A DNA stretch of 64,000 nt. Source: Cuneatibacter caecimuris (lineage in GTDB: Bacteria > Bacillota > Clostridia > Lachnospirales > Lachnospiraceae). Position numbers and translations under genes: made by a program. The notes below the pieces were generated by a model that made no database searches, was not told the origin of the DNA, and saw only the letters and a program-made list of their open reading frames with translations. Where the stretch lies: positions 39,335 through 103,334 of the forward strand of contig NZ_SGXF01000010.1 of assembly GCF_004216775.1 (NCBI RefSeq), given 5' to 3'. How positions within the stretch are numbered: position 1 is the stretch's first letter; every line of letters begins with the position of its first letter. Below, one piece after another: positions 41,222-51,283 of this stretch.

Positions 41222-41914
41222 TTATTCCTGTCTCGGGTCGATGATCTTCACTGCGTCTGCAACACGTCCGTACTGACCCTTTGCCTTCTCATAAGCAGTG
41301 TTGGGGTCATCACCTTTCTTGATGAAGTCTGTCATCTTGCCCAGATTTACAAACTGGTAACCGATGATCTGATCTTCAGCGTCCAGAGCAATTCCAGTCA
41401 CATAACCTTCTGCCATTTCCAGGTAACGGGGACCCTTTTTCAGCGTTCCGTACATGGTGCCCACCTGAGAACGCAGGCCCTTGCCCAGATCTTCCAGGCC
41501 GGCGCCTACCGGCAGCCCGTCCTCGGAAAACGCGGACTGGGTACGTCCGTATACGATCTGCAGGAACAGCTCGCGCATGGCAGTGTTAATGGCATCGCAT
41601 ACCAGGTCGGTGTTCAGCGCTTCCAGCACGGTTCTTCCGGGCAGGATTTCAGCTGCCATCGCTGCGGAATGAGTCATTCCGGAACAGCCGATGGTCTCCA
41701 CCAGAGCCTCCTGAATGATGCCTTCCTTAATATTTAAAGTCAGTTTGCAGGCGCCCTGCTGAGGAGCGCACCAGCCCACACCATGTGTCAGGCCGGAAAT
41801 ATCCTTGACCTCTTTTGACTTCACCCATTTTGCTTCTTCAGGGATCGGAGCGGCGCCATGATTCACGCCCTGTGCCACTGTGCACATTTCTTCTACTTCC
41901 TTTGAATAAATCAT
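41222..41914 (-). CDS. Iron-sulphur cluster scaffold-like protein (NifU-like)
   Basis: 230 residues. The N-terminal region resembles NifU/IscU-like scaffolds, with GWCAPQQGACKL and VETIGCSGMTH offering conserved cysteines. Clostridial genomes keep it beside GGGtGRT. A role in cluster assembly is inferred from family. ATG preceded by GAAAGGAG. Confidence 0.8.
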   Translation of the reverse strand: MIYSKEVEEMCTVAQGVNHGAAPIPEEAKWVKSKEVKDISGLTHGVGWCAPQQGACKLTLNIKEGIIQEALVETIGCSGMTHSAAMAAEILPGRTVLEALNTDLVCDAINTAMRELFLQIVYGRTQSAFSEDGLPVGAGLEDLGKGLRSQVGTMYGTLKKGPRYLEMAEGYVTGIALDAEDQIIGYQFVNLGKMTDFIKKGDDPNTAYEKAKGQYGRVADAVKIIDPRQE

Positions 41915-42036
41915 CGTAAAACTCCTTTCGCTTACAATAGAATATAAGGCATATGTACCTTCATGTATTTTCTCACAAAATCATCTATTCGTCCAGTCCT
42001 TTTTACATTTTTTCTTCTTTTTCGCCCTTGTTTCCC

Positions 42037-42066
42037 CAAAAAAGGAGCCCTCTTGCAGGCGGCTCC
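42037..42066 (-). terminator. Terminator after the HPr-like gene
   Basis: GGAGCC/GGGCTCC with loop GCCTGCAAGA, then T6 on the minus strand. Confidence 0.7.
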
Positions 42067-42191
42067 CCCTGCGCCGGGCCGCTGCCAGAAAGCAACTGAA
42101 GCCGCACCGCTCCGAAGGCTCCCCTGCAATCAGGCAGACCTCGGAGCAGCGCGGCTCCGCTCATTTTATATTTTGATTGTATTAAGATTAT

Positions 42192-42419
42192 TCAGGACAT
42201 CACATACTGCTGCAGCACGCGCTCAAATTCCGGGTCTTCTTTCTGGTAATTCACCACCAGAGGCTGATTCAGGTCCAGGCTGAAAACCCCTAGGATCGAC
42301 TTCGCATCAACCACAACGCGGTTATATCCCAGATCCACATCAAAATCGCATCGATTGGCAGCCCGCACGAACTCGCGAACTTCTTCTTCAGCGCTCAATT
42401 TAATATTTTTCTGATACAT
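42192..42419 (-). CDS. HPr-like protein lacking the catalytic histidine
   Basis: 75 residues from the ATG behind AGGAGAG. NRCDFDVDLGYNRVVVDAKSILGVFSLD resembles the HPr fold after the site, including SILGVFSLDL, but there is no GxHARP histidine motif. It cannot take part in normal PTS phosphotransfer; a structural or regulatory role is possible. Own sigma-A promoter at 42505-42533. Confidence 0.75.
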   Translation of the reverse strand: MYQKNIKLSAEEEVREFVRAANRCDFDVDLGYNRVVVDAKSILGVFSLDLNQPLVVNYQKEDPEFERVLQQYVMS

Positions 42420-42504
42420 TTGATCCACTCTCCTAATATTTGTGTATCCCCTCGCAGGGACTGCCAGAACGGGCTGGCTGGCTGATCTTTTCAGGTTTTG
42501 AAGA

Positions 42505-42533
42505 ACTATACCATACCGTAAAAAATTTGTCAA
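42505..42533 (-). promoter_or_regulatory. Promoter of the HPr-like gene
   Basis: Minus strand: TTGACA (42528-42533), 17-base spacer, TATAGT (42505-42510). Confidence 0.8.
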
Positions 42534-42737
42534 ACATTTTTACACTTCAACTTTGCAAAGTGTACCCGTCCCGTTTTTCGGCAATTTTCTACATTCTTAT
42601 TCCTCTGTACCTCAGGTTATTCGTCAAACCAGATAGATAATTTTGCATTTAAGATTTCAGGAGAATTTTACAAACTCTTATCGTTCAAACTGGCTGCTGA
42701 TCATTCCTGCAAATTTGATGTTTTCAACAAAATCCGA

Positions 42738-44231
42738 TCATTTCAGCCGTTTTTCTATGGCGCTGACCACGGTTTCCAGCACTTTAATCCGGGCATAGTA
42801 TTTATCATTGGCTTCCACTATGATCCAGGGCGCGTAAGTCGTGGAGGTATGGACCAGCATCTCATCCACAGCCACCTCATAGGCGTCCCATTTTGCCCGG
42901 TTCCTCCAGTCTTCCTCTGTGATTTTCCACTGTTTGTCCGGGTTTTCCTGGCGCTCTTTAAATCTTCTCTCCTGTTCCTCTTTATCAATCTGCATCCAGA
43001 ATTTAAGCACTACAGCGCCGTCGTTGGCCCAGCTCTCTTCCATGGCATTGATTTCTTTGTACGCTCTTCTCCACTCTTCCTCTGTACAGAATCCCTCTAT
43101 GCGCTCCACCATCACTCTTCCATACCAGGAACGGTCAAAAATCGCGATATGGCCGGCTTTGGGAAGAGCCGTCCAGAAACGCCACAGATAATGATGCGCT
43201 TTTTCGATATCATTTGGAGCGGAGACGGGATGTACTTCATATCCCCTGGGGTCCATGGCCTGGGTCAGGCGTTTGATGGCCCCGCCTTTTCCTCCCGCAT
43301 CCCATCCCTCAAATGCAAGTATAACCGGGATTCTCCGCTTATATACTTCATTGTGCAGAACAGAAATCCGGGCCTGCAGATCCCTCAGCCTCGCTTTATA
43401 CTCTTCTTTATCCAGCGCCTTGTTTAGATTCACACCGGCCAGGGCGGAAGTCCTGTAAGGGTCCTGGCGGATCTGGGCGCTTTCTTCCGGCGGCAGTTTG
43501 GGAAGGGCATCTCTCCGTTCTTTGGCACGAATCGCTTCCTGCAGGCAGTTCACCACAGTGGAGACAACCTTGGCTGCGGCATATTCCCGGTCCTGGGCTT
43601 CAATGACATGCCAGGGAGCGTTATCCCGGTCTGTTTTCTGGAGCATCTCTTCATTAATCCTGAGGAACTCATCAAAGTGTTTATTCCTCTTCTTGTCGTC
43701 CTCCGTGACTCTCCACGCCGTCTCTTTGGAATCCAGCAGCGCCTTAAAACGTTTTGCCTGCTCCTTCTGAGAGATGTGCAGGAAAAATTTGATGATCACT
43801 ACCCCATCATCTGTCAGCAGTTTTTCAAAAGACACAATCTCGTCAAAAGCATATCCCAGCTGTTTTTCCGTGGTTTTCTTATCGAACCGGTCATTCAGCA
43901 GGATCCTGTACCAACTTCTGTCCAGAACAGATATGCGGCCTTTTTCCGGCATCATATTCCAAAAGCGCCACAGGAACGGGCGATAGTGTTCCTCCAGGGT
44001 TTCGCTCTGGGTGGTATAGACCTTAAAACCCCTGGGATCCAGAGGTTCGATCAGCCTGTTGATCATCGTGCCTTTTCCCGAAGCGCCAAAGCCTTCAAAA
44101 ACAATGATAACAGGGATTCCCTTTTCCTTGCAGGCGCGCTGCAGCCGGCCCAGTTCCGGGTCCAGTACCTCCATCCGTTCTTTAAAGTCTTTTTTCCCCA
44201 TTTTTTTGCTCAGATCAATTTTCTCCAGCAC
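42738..44231 (-). CDS. pap: Polyphosphate:AMP phosphotransferase (two PPK2 domains)
   Basis: 497 residues from the GTG six bases after GGAGGGG. Two PPK2 domains in tandem: first with VIIVFEGFGASGKGTMINRL (Walker A GASGKGT) and RGFKVYTTQ; second with GWDAGGKGGAIKRLTQAMDPRGYEV and HYLWRFWTALPKAGHIAIFDRSWYGRVMVERIEGF. The duplicated PPK2 layout is the class II enzyme that phosphorylates AMP with polyphosphate. No adjoining ppk1 is visible. Confidence 0.9.
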   Translation of the reverse strand: MLEKIDLSKKMGKKDFKERMEVLDPELGRLQRACKEKGIPVIIVFEGFGASGKGTMINRLIEPLDPRGFKVYTTQSETLEEHYRPFLWRFWNMMPEKGRISVLDRSWYRILLNDRFDKKTTEKQLGYAFDEIVSFEKLLTDDGVVIIKFFLHISQKEQAKRFKALLDSKETAWRVTEDDKKRNKHFDEFLRINEEMLQKTDRDNAPWHVIEAQDREYAAAKVVSTVVNCLQEAIRAKERRDALPKLPPEESAQIRQDPYRTSALAGVNLNKALDKEEYKARLRDLQARISVLHNEVYKRRIPVILAFEGWDAGGKGGAIKRLTQAMDPRGYEVHPVSAPNDIEKAHHYLWRFWTALPKAGHIAIFDRSWYGRVMVERIEGFCTEEEWRRAYKEINAMEESWANDGAVVLKFWMQIDKEEQERRFKERQENPDKQWKITEEDWRNRAKWDAYEVAVDEMLVHTSTTYAPWIIVEANDKYYARIKVLETVVSAIEKRLK

Positions 44232-44251
44232 CGCAAACCCCTCCATTCTTT

Positions 44252-44614
44252 TTATTTCGTACTGCTGTCCGACTCCACTCCCAACAATTTCTTGACCGCA
44301 GGCTGCATCTGAGGCAGGTTCCGATATGCCAAAAGAACCTTTTTCTCCTCTTCGTTCAAGTCCTTGAGCAGCAGGCTTTCATCCTGACCGGCATAACCGA
44401 AAGCCGCCAGCACGTCCGTTATGTTATATATTTTACAAAGATTCATTAAAGTATCCGCAGCCGGACTGGTTCTTCCACTTTCCCATCCGTAAATTGTCTT
44501 GGGTGCGGCTACGATATTTCGCCCCTTCAATTCTTCTGAAACATCTTCCACACTCATATCGTTTAATTTTCTGTAATATTTCAGGATTTCAGCAATTTTT
44601 GTATTTCCCATACC
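44252..44614 (-). CDS. XRE-family regulator
   Basis: 120 residues from the ATG behind AAAGGGA. IAEILKYYRKLNDMSVEDVSEELKGR and APKTIYGWESGRTSPAADTLMNLCKIYNI form the helix-turn-helix of the XRE family. Divergent from the small gene at 44802; the shared region carries a CTCGG/CCGAG palindrome and may be autoregulated. Confidence 0.85.
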   Translation of the reverse strand, partial: GMGNTKIAEILKYYRKLNDMSVEDVSEELKGRNIVAAPKTIYGWESGRTSPAADTLMNLCKIYNITDVLAAFGYAGQDESLLLKDLNEEEKKVLLAYRNLPQMQPAVKKLLGVESDSSTK

Positions 44615-44723
44615 ATTCCCTTTCTGGATCATATCCACAATTCCGAACTTTTAATTATATTCTGAATATAAATCAATTTTCTCCTGTTGTCAATAACGGT
44701 CTCGGATACCGAGAAAAAAGTTA

Positions 44724-44752
44724 TTGACATTCTTGTTTAACAAGAATAAAAT
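44724..44752 (+). promoter_or_regulatory. Promoter/operator of the small HTH gene
   Basis: TTGACA at 44724-44729, 17-base spacer, TAAAAT at 44747-44752. The spacer is itself a palindrome (TTCTTGTT-T-AACAAGAA), an excellent repressor site, most likely for the divergent XRE protein. Confidence 0.8.
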
Positions 44753-44801
44753 AGATTTAAATACTAATTTATTCTCCATATCCGAGAATCAGGAGGACCG
44801 T

Positions 44802-45044
44802 ATGAAAGATACCATGACGCGAAAACTGCAGGCCTATATTCAAATAAACAACTATTCTCCGGAAACTATCTCCGAAGAAACCGGCATTCCCTACATAAAA
44901 CTGACGCCTGACGCGCAGCGGCCGTTAAACGGAGAGGAAATGCTCCGCCTGTGCGCCTATCTGCATATCCGGCCGGAGGATATCGATCAAATGCAGCAAT
45001 GGGAGAATAAAAAATCCCAGTCCCAGGAACTGACCTCAGATTAA
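44802..45044 (+). CDS. Small XRE-like protein
   Basis: 80 residues behind AGGAGG. MTRKLQAYIQINNYSPETISEETGIPYIKL, then GEEMLRLCAYLHIRPEDI, look like a compact HTH of the XRE type. Divergent from the 44252 regulator; the pair may form a small control switch. Function unknown. Confidence 0.65.
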   Translation: MKDTMTRKLQAYIQINNYSPETISEETGIPYIKLTPDAQRPLNGEEMLRLCAYLHIRPEDIDQMQQWENKKSQSQELTSD

Positions 45045-45082
45045 GAAAAAACAGCTGCAGAAATTGCAGCTGTTTTTTCTTA
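45043..45082. terminator. Bidirectional terminator
   Basis: AAGAAAAAACAGCTGCA / TGCAGCTGTTTTTTCTT long hairpin, T tracts on both sides. Confidence 0.8.
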
Positions 45083-45099
45083 ATTTGCAACTTCTACAA

Positions 45100-45534
45100 C
45101 AGACAGCTTCATCCTGTCCCGACATGTATAATCTCTACTTTTTATGTGAACTCTTTAATACTCGTTTTATATCAAGCGCTCCTGTTCCATCTCATCTTTC
45201 AATAGTTCCAATCAATGTCAGAGTATTGTCCTCAATTGCGGTTAGTTGTGAGTGTATTCTATTCCAAATGCCTGCTCATAAGATTTCAATGTCAATTCCG
45301 GGATGAACCCCCTGCCAGACTGGTATAATTCTTTTTTTCTGGATAATTCAAGCAATACACTCCTTCCCTCTCATCATGACTTCTTTTTGATTACAGTATA
45401 CCACAGTTTTACTGAACTGTAATCATCAATTTATCTTCATTCGAAAAAAGGCAGTATAAAAATTTACAGAAATCAACATCCAATTTACTATAACCCCGTA
45501 TTTTAACGTTGATTTTACTTAGTTTTAATATTTT
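45100..45534. other. Gene-poor stretch with a broken small gene
   Basis: No intact gene of length. On the minus strand a remnant reads IWNRIHSQLTAIEDNTLTLI, GTIER, then TGA where Trp would be expected, then DGTGALDIKRVLKSSHKK. It looks like a nonsense-mutated small gene. The rest is AT-rich and without visible structure. Confidence 0.4.
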
Positions 45535-45834
45535 TCAAAAAAGAACAACTATGCTCGCCAAAACACAGCTGTCCATAAAAATATCTATTTCATCCATTAA
45601 ACCTCTCTTGATTGGATGAAATAGATATTTTTTCTTACAAATAATGTTCAAATCCTCTACTGCATCTTCAATGGACAATGTATGCTCCACTTCATACTGT
45701 TCTTTTAAAAAATCAATTCCTTTATGTCCATACAAATACTGGAATGCAATTCGCGGATGAAGTGCCTTTGCTCTTGCAAATTCGCTCACACAAACCACCA
45801 TATAATTAATCTGCTTTCTTACTGCCCCCGGCAT
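45535..45834 (-). CDS. DUF3791-like protein with altered C-terminus
   Basis: 99 residues. NYMVVCVSEFARAKALHPRIAFQYLYGHKGIDFL and IEDAVEDLNIICKKK match DUF3791, which accompanies DUF3990 in possible toxin-antitoxin-like loci. The normal gene would end near KKK; here the frame runs through a hairpin (45579-45630) and adds 35 unrelated residues. The partner gene is missing, so it is probably a remnant. Confidence 0.6.
   Translation of the reverse strand: MPGAVRKQINYMVVCVSEFARAKALHPRIAFQYLYGHKGIDFLKEQYEVEHTLSIEDAVEDLNIICKKKYLFHPIKRGLMDEIDIFMDSCVLASIVVLF
45579..45630. repeat. 17-bp perfect hairpin
   Basis: Arms 45579-45595 and 45614-45630, loop 18 bases. It lies at the end of the DUF3791 frame. 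Could be a terminator or a short inserted repeat. Confidence 0.75.
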
Positions 45835-45949
45835 ATCAACCCTCCTTTCCTATCTTGATTGTAACAAAATAAAGTCTTTCGCACAACCCAATCTATCAAT
45901 AATCGGAATTCTCTCTAAAATTATTATTTTGACCTCTCAAGAAAATTAT

Positions 45950-46130
45950 TCTTCCCGTACTTTTCTTCTTCCAATAAATTTTAAAGGGAGACTACGACAC
46001 CTTGATGCCGTCCGTCTCCCTTATTGACTGATTTTATCGTTGCCCGCCAACCTCAGGTACATTCGCCCTGCATTGCTTTCGGATTTTAGGTGTCAGCCAC
46101 ACCAGCGAGTTGACGCTCGCTTTCCTATAT
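45950..46130 (-). other. Structured intergenic stretch of unknown kind
   Basis: 45,835-46,261 holds no gene. The minus strand has AGCGAG/CTCGCT and GGTGT/ACACC hairpins, a middle segment (GAGGTTGGCGGGCAACG) and a last hairpin GGGAGAC...GTCTCCC followed by TTTAAAATTT. It looks like a folded RNA with terminator, perhaps a leftover of a mobile element. I do not recognise the class. Confidence 0.4.
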
Positions 46131-46261
46131 TTATTATACGCAATAATATCAGAAATAGCAATCTATCTTTTCAACGTCACCTGTTATATGAATGTGTCTG
46201 AAGTCTATTTTACTATACAGTATTATTTCCTTAAACTATTCCAATTGACACCATTCGACCT

Positions 46262-47536
46262 CTATATCTCATCAATTGCTTTTCCAATATCATTTCTTTT
46301 ATATTTATTATCAAACTGGACCCACTCCGTGGCAGCATAAGCATTGGCTCTGGCCTGCCTCAGGTCTGTCCCCTTCGCAGTCACCCCCAGCACGCGCCCT
46401 CCGTTCGTCACAATCTGCCCGTCCTCTGCAAACCTGGTGCCTGCATGGAACACATAATATCCGTCCTGGGACTGAAAATTCTCCAGCCCGCTGATAGGCA
46501 GCCCTTTTTCATAATGCTCCGGATAGCCGTCGGAAGCCAGCACCACGCATACGGCTGCGTTATCTTCAAATTCCAGCTCGATCTGATCCAGCGTTCCGTC
46601 CACGCAGGCTTCGAACACATCCACAATATCGTTCTTCATCCGGGGCAGAACCACCTGAGTTTCAGGGTCTCCGAATCTGGCGTTGTATTCCAGAACTTTT
46701 GGCCCTTCTTCTGTGAGCATCAGGCCAAAGAAGATCACACCCTGGAACGGGCGCCCCTCAGCCTTCATAGCGTCCACCGTAGCCTGGTAAATATGTTCTC
46801 TGCAGAATAAATCCACTTCTGGAGTATAGAACGGGCTGGGTGAAAATGTCCCCATTCCTCCGGTATTCAATCCCTGGTCCCCGTCTTTCGCCCGCTTATG
46901 ATCCTGGGCGGAAGTCATGATCCGAACCGTGTTTCCATCTACAAAAGATAACACAGAGACCTCCCTGCCGGTCATGAACTCCTCAATCACAATCGTGTTT
47001 CCCGCGGAACCAAACTGCTTGTCCAGCATCAGCGTCCGCACTCCTTCTCTGGCTTCTTCCAGATTGCCGCAGATCAGCACTCCCTTTCCAAGAGCCAGCC
47101 CGTCCGCCTTCAGCACGATGGGCATTTTGGCCGTTTCCAGGTATTCCAGCGCTTTTTCCGGGTCGTCAAATGTCTCGTAAGCAGCTGTGGGAATGCCGTA
47201 CTTTTTCATTAGTTCTTTAGAAAAAGCCTTGGAGCCTTCCAACACAGCGGCGTTCTTCCTGGGACCGAATACCCGAAGCCCTTCGGCCTCAAATGCGTCC
47301 ACCACGCCTCCTACCAGAGGGTCATCCATTCCAATCACCGTCAGGCCGATCTCATTTTCTTTTGCAAATGCAGTCAGCTTATCAAATTCCATCGCTCCGA
47401 TGGGCACGCACTCTGCAAATTCTGCAATTCCCGCATTGCCGGGCGCGCAGTAGATTTTCTCCACCCTGGGGCTCTGCGCCACTTTCCAGGCAATCGCATG
47501 TTCTCTTCCGCCGCTTCCAACAATTAAAACCTTCAT
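46262..47536 (-). CDS. purD: Phosphoribosylamine-glycine ligase
   Basis: 424 residues, full length. Ligates glycine to phosphoribosylamine with ATP, step 2 of purine synthesis. MKVLIVGSGGREHAIAWK and the ATP-grasp blocks SKAFSKELMKKYGIPTA, VLKADGLALGKGV and LNTGGMGTFSP are diagnostic. Last gene of the pur run; ATG behind AAAGGAG. Confidence 0.97.
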   Translation of the reverse strand: MKVLIVGSGGREHAIAWKVAQSPRVEKIYCAPGNAGIAEFAECVPIGAMEFDKLTAFAKENEIGLTVIGMDDPLVGGVVDAFEAEGLRVFGPRKNAAVLEGSKAFSKELMKKYGIPTAAYETFDDPEKALEYLETAKMPIVLKADGLALGKGVLICGNLEEAREGVRTLMLDKQFGSAGNTIVIEEFMTGREVSVLSFVDGNTVRIMTSAQDHKRAKDGDQGLNTGGMGTFSPSPFYTPEVDLFCREHIYQATVDAMKAEGRPFQGVIFFGLMLTEEGPKVLEYNARFGDPETQVVLPRMKNDIVDVFEACVDGTLDQIELEFEDNAAVCVVLASDGYPEHYEKGLPISGLENFQSQDGYYVFHAGTRFAEDGQIVTNGGRVLGVTAKGTDLRQARANAYAATEWVQFDNKYKRNDIGKAIDEI

Positions 47537-47551
47537 CTTCTCTGGTCTCCT

Positions 47552-48178
47552 TTATGCGTCAATCACTGCTTTTCCGTCTTCCACGTGAACTTTTCCTTCC
47601 GCAATCAGGCTGATTGCCTTGGGCAGCAGAATCCATTCCGCCTGCTCCATCACTCTGCGCTGGAGAATCTCGGGCGTATCGCCCTGTTCCACAGCCACAG
47701 CCTTTTGAAGGAGGATGGGGCCGGAATCTGTGCCTTCATCCACAAAATGCACCGTTGCGCCAGTTACCTTTACGCCCCGCTCTAATGCAGCCTGGTGCAC
47801 TTTCAGCCCATAAAAGCCTGTCCCGCAGAAAGAAGGGATCAAGGACGGATGGATATTAATCATGCGGTTTCTGTATTTCCGGATCATCTCCGGAGGAATA
47901 ATCACCAGAAATCCTGCCAGCACAATGAGATCCACCTGATAAGCGTCCACGATATCCAAAAAGGCTTCGTTAAACGCTTCCCTGGTCTCATAATCTCTGG
48001 GGCTCACGCATTCCGCCGGTATCCCCGCTGCCTGCGCGCGTTTCAGCGCATAAGCATTCTGATTGTTGCTGATTACAAAGCCGATCTCTGTATCTTTCAT
48101 ATGCCCAGCAGCGATCTGATCGATAATGGCCTGCAGGTTCGTTCCTCCGCCGCTCACCAGTACGCCTATTTTCAGCAT
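47552..48178 (-). CDS. purN: Phosphoribosylglycinamide formyltransferase
   Basis: 208 residues. Uses 10-formyl-THF to formylate GAR, step 3. [35 protein letters not shown] and [14 protein letters not shown] (catalytic Asn-His) and [14 protein letters not shown] (catalytic Asp) are all present. Overlaps purM by 7 bases. Confidence 0.97.
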   Translation of the reverse strand: MLKIGVLVSGGGTNLQAIIDQIAAGHMKDTEIGFVISNNQNAYALKRAQAAGIPAECVSPRDYETREAFNEAFLDIVDAYQVDLIVLAGFLVIIPPEMIRKYRNRMINIHPSLIPSFCGTGFYGLKVHQAALERGVKVTGATVHFVDEGTDSGPILLQKAVAVEQGDTPEILQRRVMEQAEWILLPKAISLIAEGKVHVEDGKAVIDA

Positions 48179-49197
48179 ACTGTCACACCCTTTTCTCCGG
48201 CTTCCACACTGCCGATCACAAAACCTTCCTCACCGGACTCGGAGATTGCGCGCAGCGTGGCCTCCACATCTTCAGGATCCACGGCCAGCACCATTCCCAG
48301 GCCCATATTATATGTATTGTACATCATCTGTTCTGAAATGTTGCCTTCCCGCTGCAGCATTGTAAAAATCGGAGGAATCGGATAGCTGTCCTTCTTCACC
48401 ACAGCGCGCACGCCGTCATGCAGCATCCTCGGTATATTTTCATAAAAGCCGCCGCCGGTGATATGGCTGCATCCTTTCACCCGTACGCCCGCCTCTTTCA
48501 CACCGCGCAGCATCTTCACATAGATTCTGGTGGGCGCCAGCAAGGCTTCTCCCAAAGTCCTGCCCAGCTCGTCATAATAAGTGTTCAGGGCTTCTTTGGT
48601 CATGGTGAATACCTTGCGGACCAGCGAAAATCCGTTGGAATGTACGCCGGAAGAAGCAACCCCGATCAGCACGTCTCCAGGCTTGATCTCAGCGCCTGTG
48701 ATCATATCTTTGGCATCCACAATCCCCACCGCGAATCCGGCCAGATCATATTCTTCCTTGGGATAAAAGCCTGGCATCTCAGCTGTTTCACCGCCCACCA
48801 GAGCCGCGTTGGACTGCCTGCAGCCATCTGCTACTCCCTTTACAATGGTCGCGATCTTTTCCGGGTCGTTTTTGCCGCAGGCAATATAATCCAGGAAAAA
48901 CAATGGTTCGCCGCCCGCGCAGGCAATATCGTTCACGCACATCGCCACACAGTCAATGCCGATGGTATCATGCTTGTCCATAATAAATGCCAGCTTCAGT
49001 TTTGTTCCTACGCCGTCTGTACCGGAAACCAGCGTGGGATTTTCCATGTTCTTAAATGACGCCATGGAAAATGCGCCGGAAAAACCGCCCAGGTTTGTCA
49101 GAACTTCCGGACGCATGGTTCCCTGCACATGCTTTTTCATCAATTCCACCGCTTTATATCCGGCCTCGATATCTACTCCTGCGTTCTTGTAATCCAT
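48172..49197 (-). CDS. purM: AIR synthase
   Basis: 341 residues. Forms aminoimidazole ribonucleotide from FGAM with ATP, step 5. [25 protein letters not shown] and [21 protein letters not shown] match PurM. Step 4 (PurL) is not in the window. ATG behind GGAGG. Confidence 0.97.
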   Translation of the reverse strand: MDYKNAGVDIEAGYKAVELMKKHVQGTMRPEVLTNLGGFSGAFSMASFKNMENPTLVSGTDGVGTKLKLAFIMDKHDTIGIDCVAMCVNDIACAGGEPLFFLDYIACGKNDPEKIATIVKGVADGCRQSNAALVGGETAEMPGFYPKEEYDLAGFAVGIVDAKDMITGAEIKPGDVLIGVASSGVHSNGFSLVRKVFTMTKEALNTYYDELGRTLGEALLAPTRIYVKMLRGVKEAGVRVKGCSHITGGGFYENIPRMLHDGVRAVVKKDSYPIPPIFTMLQREGNISEQMMYNTYNMGLGMVLAVDPEDVEATLRAISESGEEGFVIGSVEAGEKGVTVC

Positions 49198-49271
49198 GTT
49201 TTCCTCCTGTATGCTACTGCAAATATTTTCATCCTTATCTTACCTGATCTGAAGTTCTGTGTCAAACGGAT

Positions 49272-49790
49272 TTACATCTGTTTCAGATATTCTCCATAAC
49301 CGATATTCTCCAGCTTCTCAGCCTTCTCTTCTACCATTACTTTCAGGCTCTCCGCATATACCTGTACTCTGGAGGCCAGCGCCTCATCTGACGCTGCCAG
49401 TATCTTGGCCGCCAGAAGTCCCGCATTGAGCGCTCCATTGATCGCCACAGCCGCCACCGGAATTCCGGGCGGCATCTGTACAATCGAATAAAGGGAATCC
49501 AAGCCGCCCAGCGCTTTTGTCTGAACCGGCACGCCGATCACCGGAAGCACAGTCATTGCCGCGATCATTCCCGGCAGATGCGCGGAGCCTCCCGCCCCTG
49601 CGATGATCACCTTCAGCCCCCGCTCCTTTGCAGATTTTGCATAATCATACATTCTGTCCGGCGTCCGGTGGGCGCTGACCACAGTCAGTTCATAGGGAAC
49701 CTGCAGCCTGTCCAGAATTTCCGCAGCTTTGGACATCACCGGCAGGTCGGAATCACTGCCCATCACAATTCCCACAACTGGTTTACTCAT
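49272..49790 (-). CDS. purE: N5-CAIR mutase
   Basis: 172 residues, class [36 protein letters not shown] and [16 protein letters not shown] are the PurE signatures. Isomerises N5-CAIR to CAIR and works with PurK; the purK and purE frames overlap by 4 bases. Confidence 0.97.
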   Translation of the reverse strand: MSKPVVGIVMGSDSDLPVMSKAAEILDRLQVPYELTVVSAHRTPDRMYDYAKSAKERGLKVIIAGAGGSAHLPGMIAAMTVLPVIGVPVQTKALGGLDSLYSIVQMPPGIPVAAVAINGALNAGLLAAKILAASDEALASRVQVYAESLKVMVEEKAEKLENIGYGEYLKQM

Positions 49791-50935
49791 TGCTTCTCCT
49801 CCTCTTCTCCTATTGTAATTGCCTGGTGAGCGCAGCGAACCTGGCGCAGCGCTTCTTCAATGGTTTCCGCGGTAGCTGTAATATGGCCCATCTTTCTGCC
49901 CGGCTTCACCGCAGATTTCCCGTAAATATGGATTTTTACATCTGGATTTTGATAAGCTGTTTCCAACCCGGACACCTCAGCTCTTCCGGACCTGTCACCA
50001 ATCAAATTTTTCATTGCTGTGGGACGGATTAATCCGGTATTTCCCAGAGGCAGCCCTAAAATCGCGCGGATATGCTGTTCATATTGCGAGGTATAACACC
50101 CCTCAATGGTATAATGCCCGGAATTATGCGGCCGGGGCGCCAGCTCATTTACCAGCACATGTCCTTCCGGAGTGACAAAAAGTTCCACGCACAGCATGCC
50201 GCAGGCATCAAAAGCGTCCAGGCATGCGGCTGCCACCTCCATGGCTTCCTTTGCAGTAGCCCCGCTGATATCCGCGGGCACTGTGGTCTCATCCAGAATA
50301 CTGTTTTTATGCACATTTTCTGCCACAGGGAAAACCGCTTTCTCCCCGTTAGTGCTGCGGCAGGCCAGTACGGAAACTTCCTTTGTAAAAGGAACGCATT
50401 CCTCCACCATGAGGGGCAGCCGCCCCGCTCCCAGGGCCTGATAGGCAGGTTCAATTTCTGACGCATTCCGGATCACCGCATTCCCTTTGCCGTCATATCC
50501 TCCAGTGCAGGTTTTTAGAATGAGCGGATAGCCGAACTGCCGCTCCGCCTGTGATATATCAGACACAGATTCCACCCGGATGAACTGAGGAACCGGAAGG
50601 TGATGCTTCTCCAGCCATACCTTCTGTCTGTATTTATTCTGAATATGTTCCAGCGTGGCTGCGGAAGGGTATACCTTATGTCCCATGGTTTCCAGCTTCT
50701 GCAGAGCCGCCAGACTGATATGCTCAAATTCATAGGTCACTACGTCTACTTTCGCCGCCAGACGCAGAATCGCATCCACATCGTCAAAATCTGCCACAAT
50801 ATGTACATCCGCAATGCTGTGCGCAGGGCAATCCGGCGCAGGGTCCAGGATCATGAACTGATAATCCAGCCTCTTCGCGTCCAGAATCATCATTTTACCC
50901 AGCTGTCCGCCGCCGATAATTCCAATCTTTTTCAT
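49787..50935 (-). CDS. purK: N5-CAIR synthetase
   Basis: 382 residues. ATP-grasp: [20 protein letters not shown] at the N-terminus, [25 protein letters not shown] and [28 protein letters not shown]. Carboxylates AIR. ATP-dependent carboxylation with purE is the bacterial two-step route. Confidence 0.97.
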   Translation of the reverse strand: MKKIGIIGGGQLGKMMILDAKRLDYQFMILDPAPDCPAHSIADVHIVADFDDVDAILRLAAKVDVVTYEFEHISLAALQKLETMGHKVYPSAATLEHIQNKYRQKVWLEKHHLPVPQFIRVESVSDISQAERQFGYPLILKTCTGGYDGKGNAVIRNASEIEPAYQALGAGRLPLMVEECVPFTKEVSVLACRSTNGEKAVFPVAENVHKNSILDETTVPADISGATAKEAMEVAAACLDAFDACGMLCVELFVTPEGHVLVNELAPRPHNSGHYTIEGCYTSQYEQHIRAILGLPLGNTGLIRPTAMKNLIGDRSGRAEVSGLETAYQNPDVKIHIYGKSAVKPGRKMGHITATAETIEEALRQVRCAHQAITIGEEEEKQ

Positions 50936-50962
50936 CTTTTTTATCCTTCCTCTGCTGTATTC

Positions 50963-51283
50963 TCAGCCCGCCTGCAGGCCCGCCGCAAACAACGCGGCCG
51001 CCCCTGCCAGAATCAGCGCGTTTAAAACCGTTCCCACGATAAAAGCCCGGCGCGTTTTCCCCTCCGTTTTTCTTCCCGAAACAGCTAAAATCAAACCCGC
51101 CGCGGCCAGCAGCAGGCCCAACAAACCCAACAGCCCTACCGTGCCGCCGCCCTTTCCCTCCGCAAGATAAGCCATGCGCAGGCCGGCGGACAGACAACCG
51201 GCCGCCGCCGGGACAAGAATGCAGGAAAGCCAGGCGCACCAAGCCGCTTTCCTGTTTGCTTTTTCCTGTTGCTCTTTTGCCAT
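50963..51283 (-). CDS. Small membrane protein (DUF6142-like)
   Basis: 106 residues, four hydrophobic segments (WCAWLSCILVPAAAGCLSAGL, GLLGLLGLLLAAAGLILAVS, RRAFIVGTVLNALILAGAAALFAAGL). Known from Lachnospiraceae as a small unnamed membrane family. Sits between purK and vanZ-like, probably cotranscribed. Role unknown. Confidence 0.65.
   Translation of the reverse strand: MAKEQQEKANRKAAWCAWLSCILVPAAAGCLSAGLRMAYLAEGKGGGTVGLLGLLGLLLAAAGLILAVSGRKTEGKTRRAFIVGTVLNALILAGAAALFAAGLQAG

Noticed and set aside
45064..45306. 80-codon plus-strand open frame
   Set aside because: No ribosome site, starts within a terminator, and the opposite strand carries the remnant gene.
46136..46261. Purine riboswitch or leader near purD
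   Set aside because: This is downstream of purD, not upstream, and no purine riboswitch core sequence is present.
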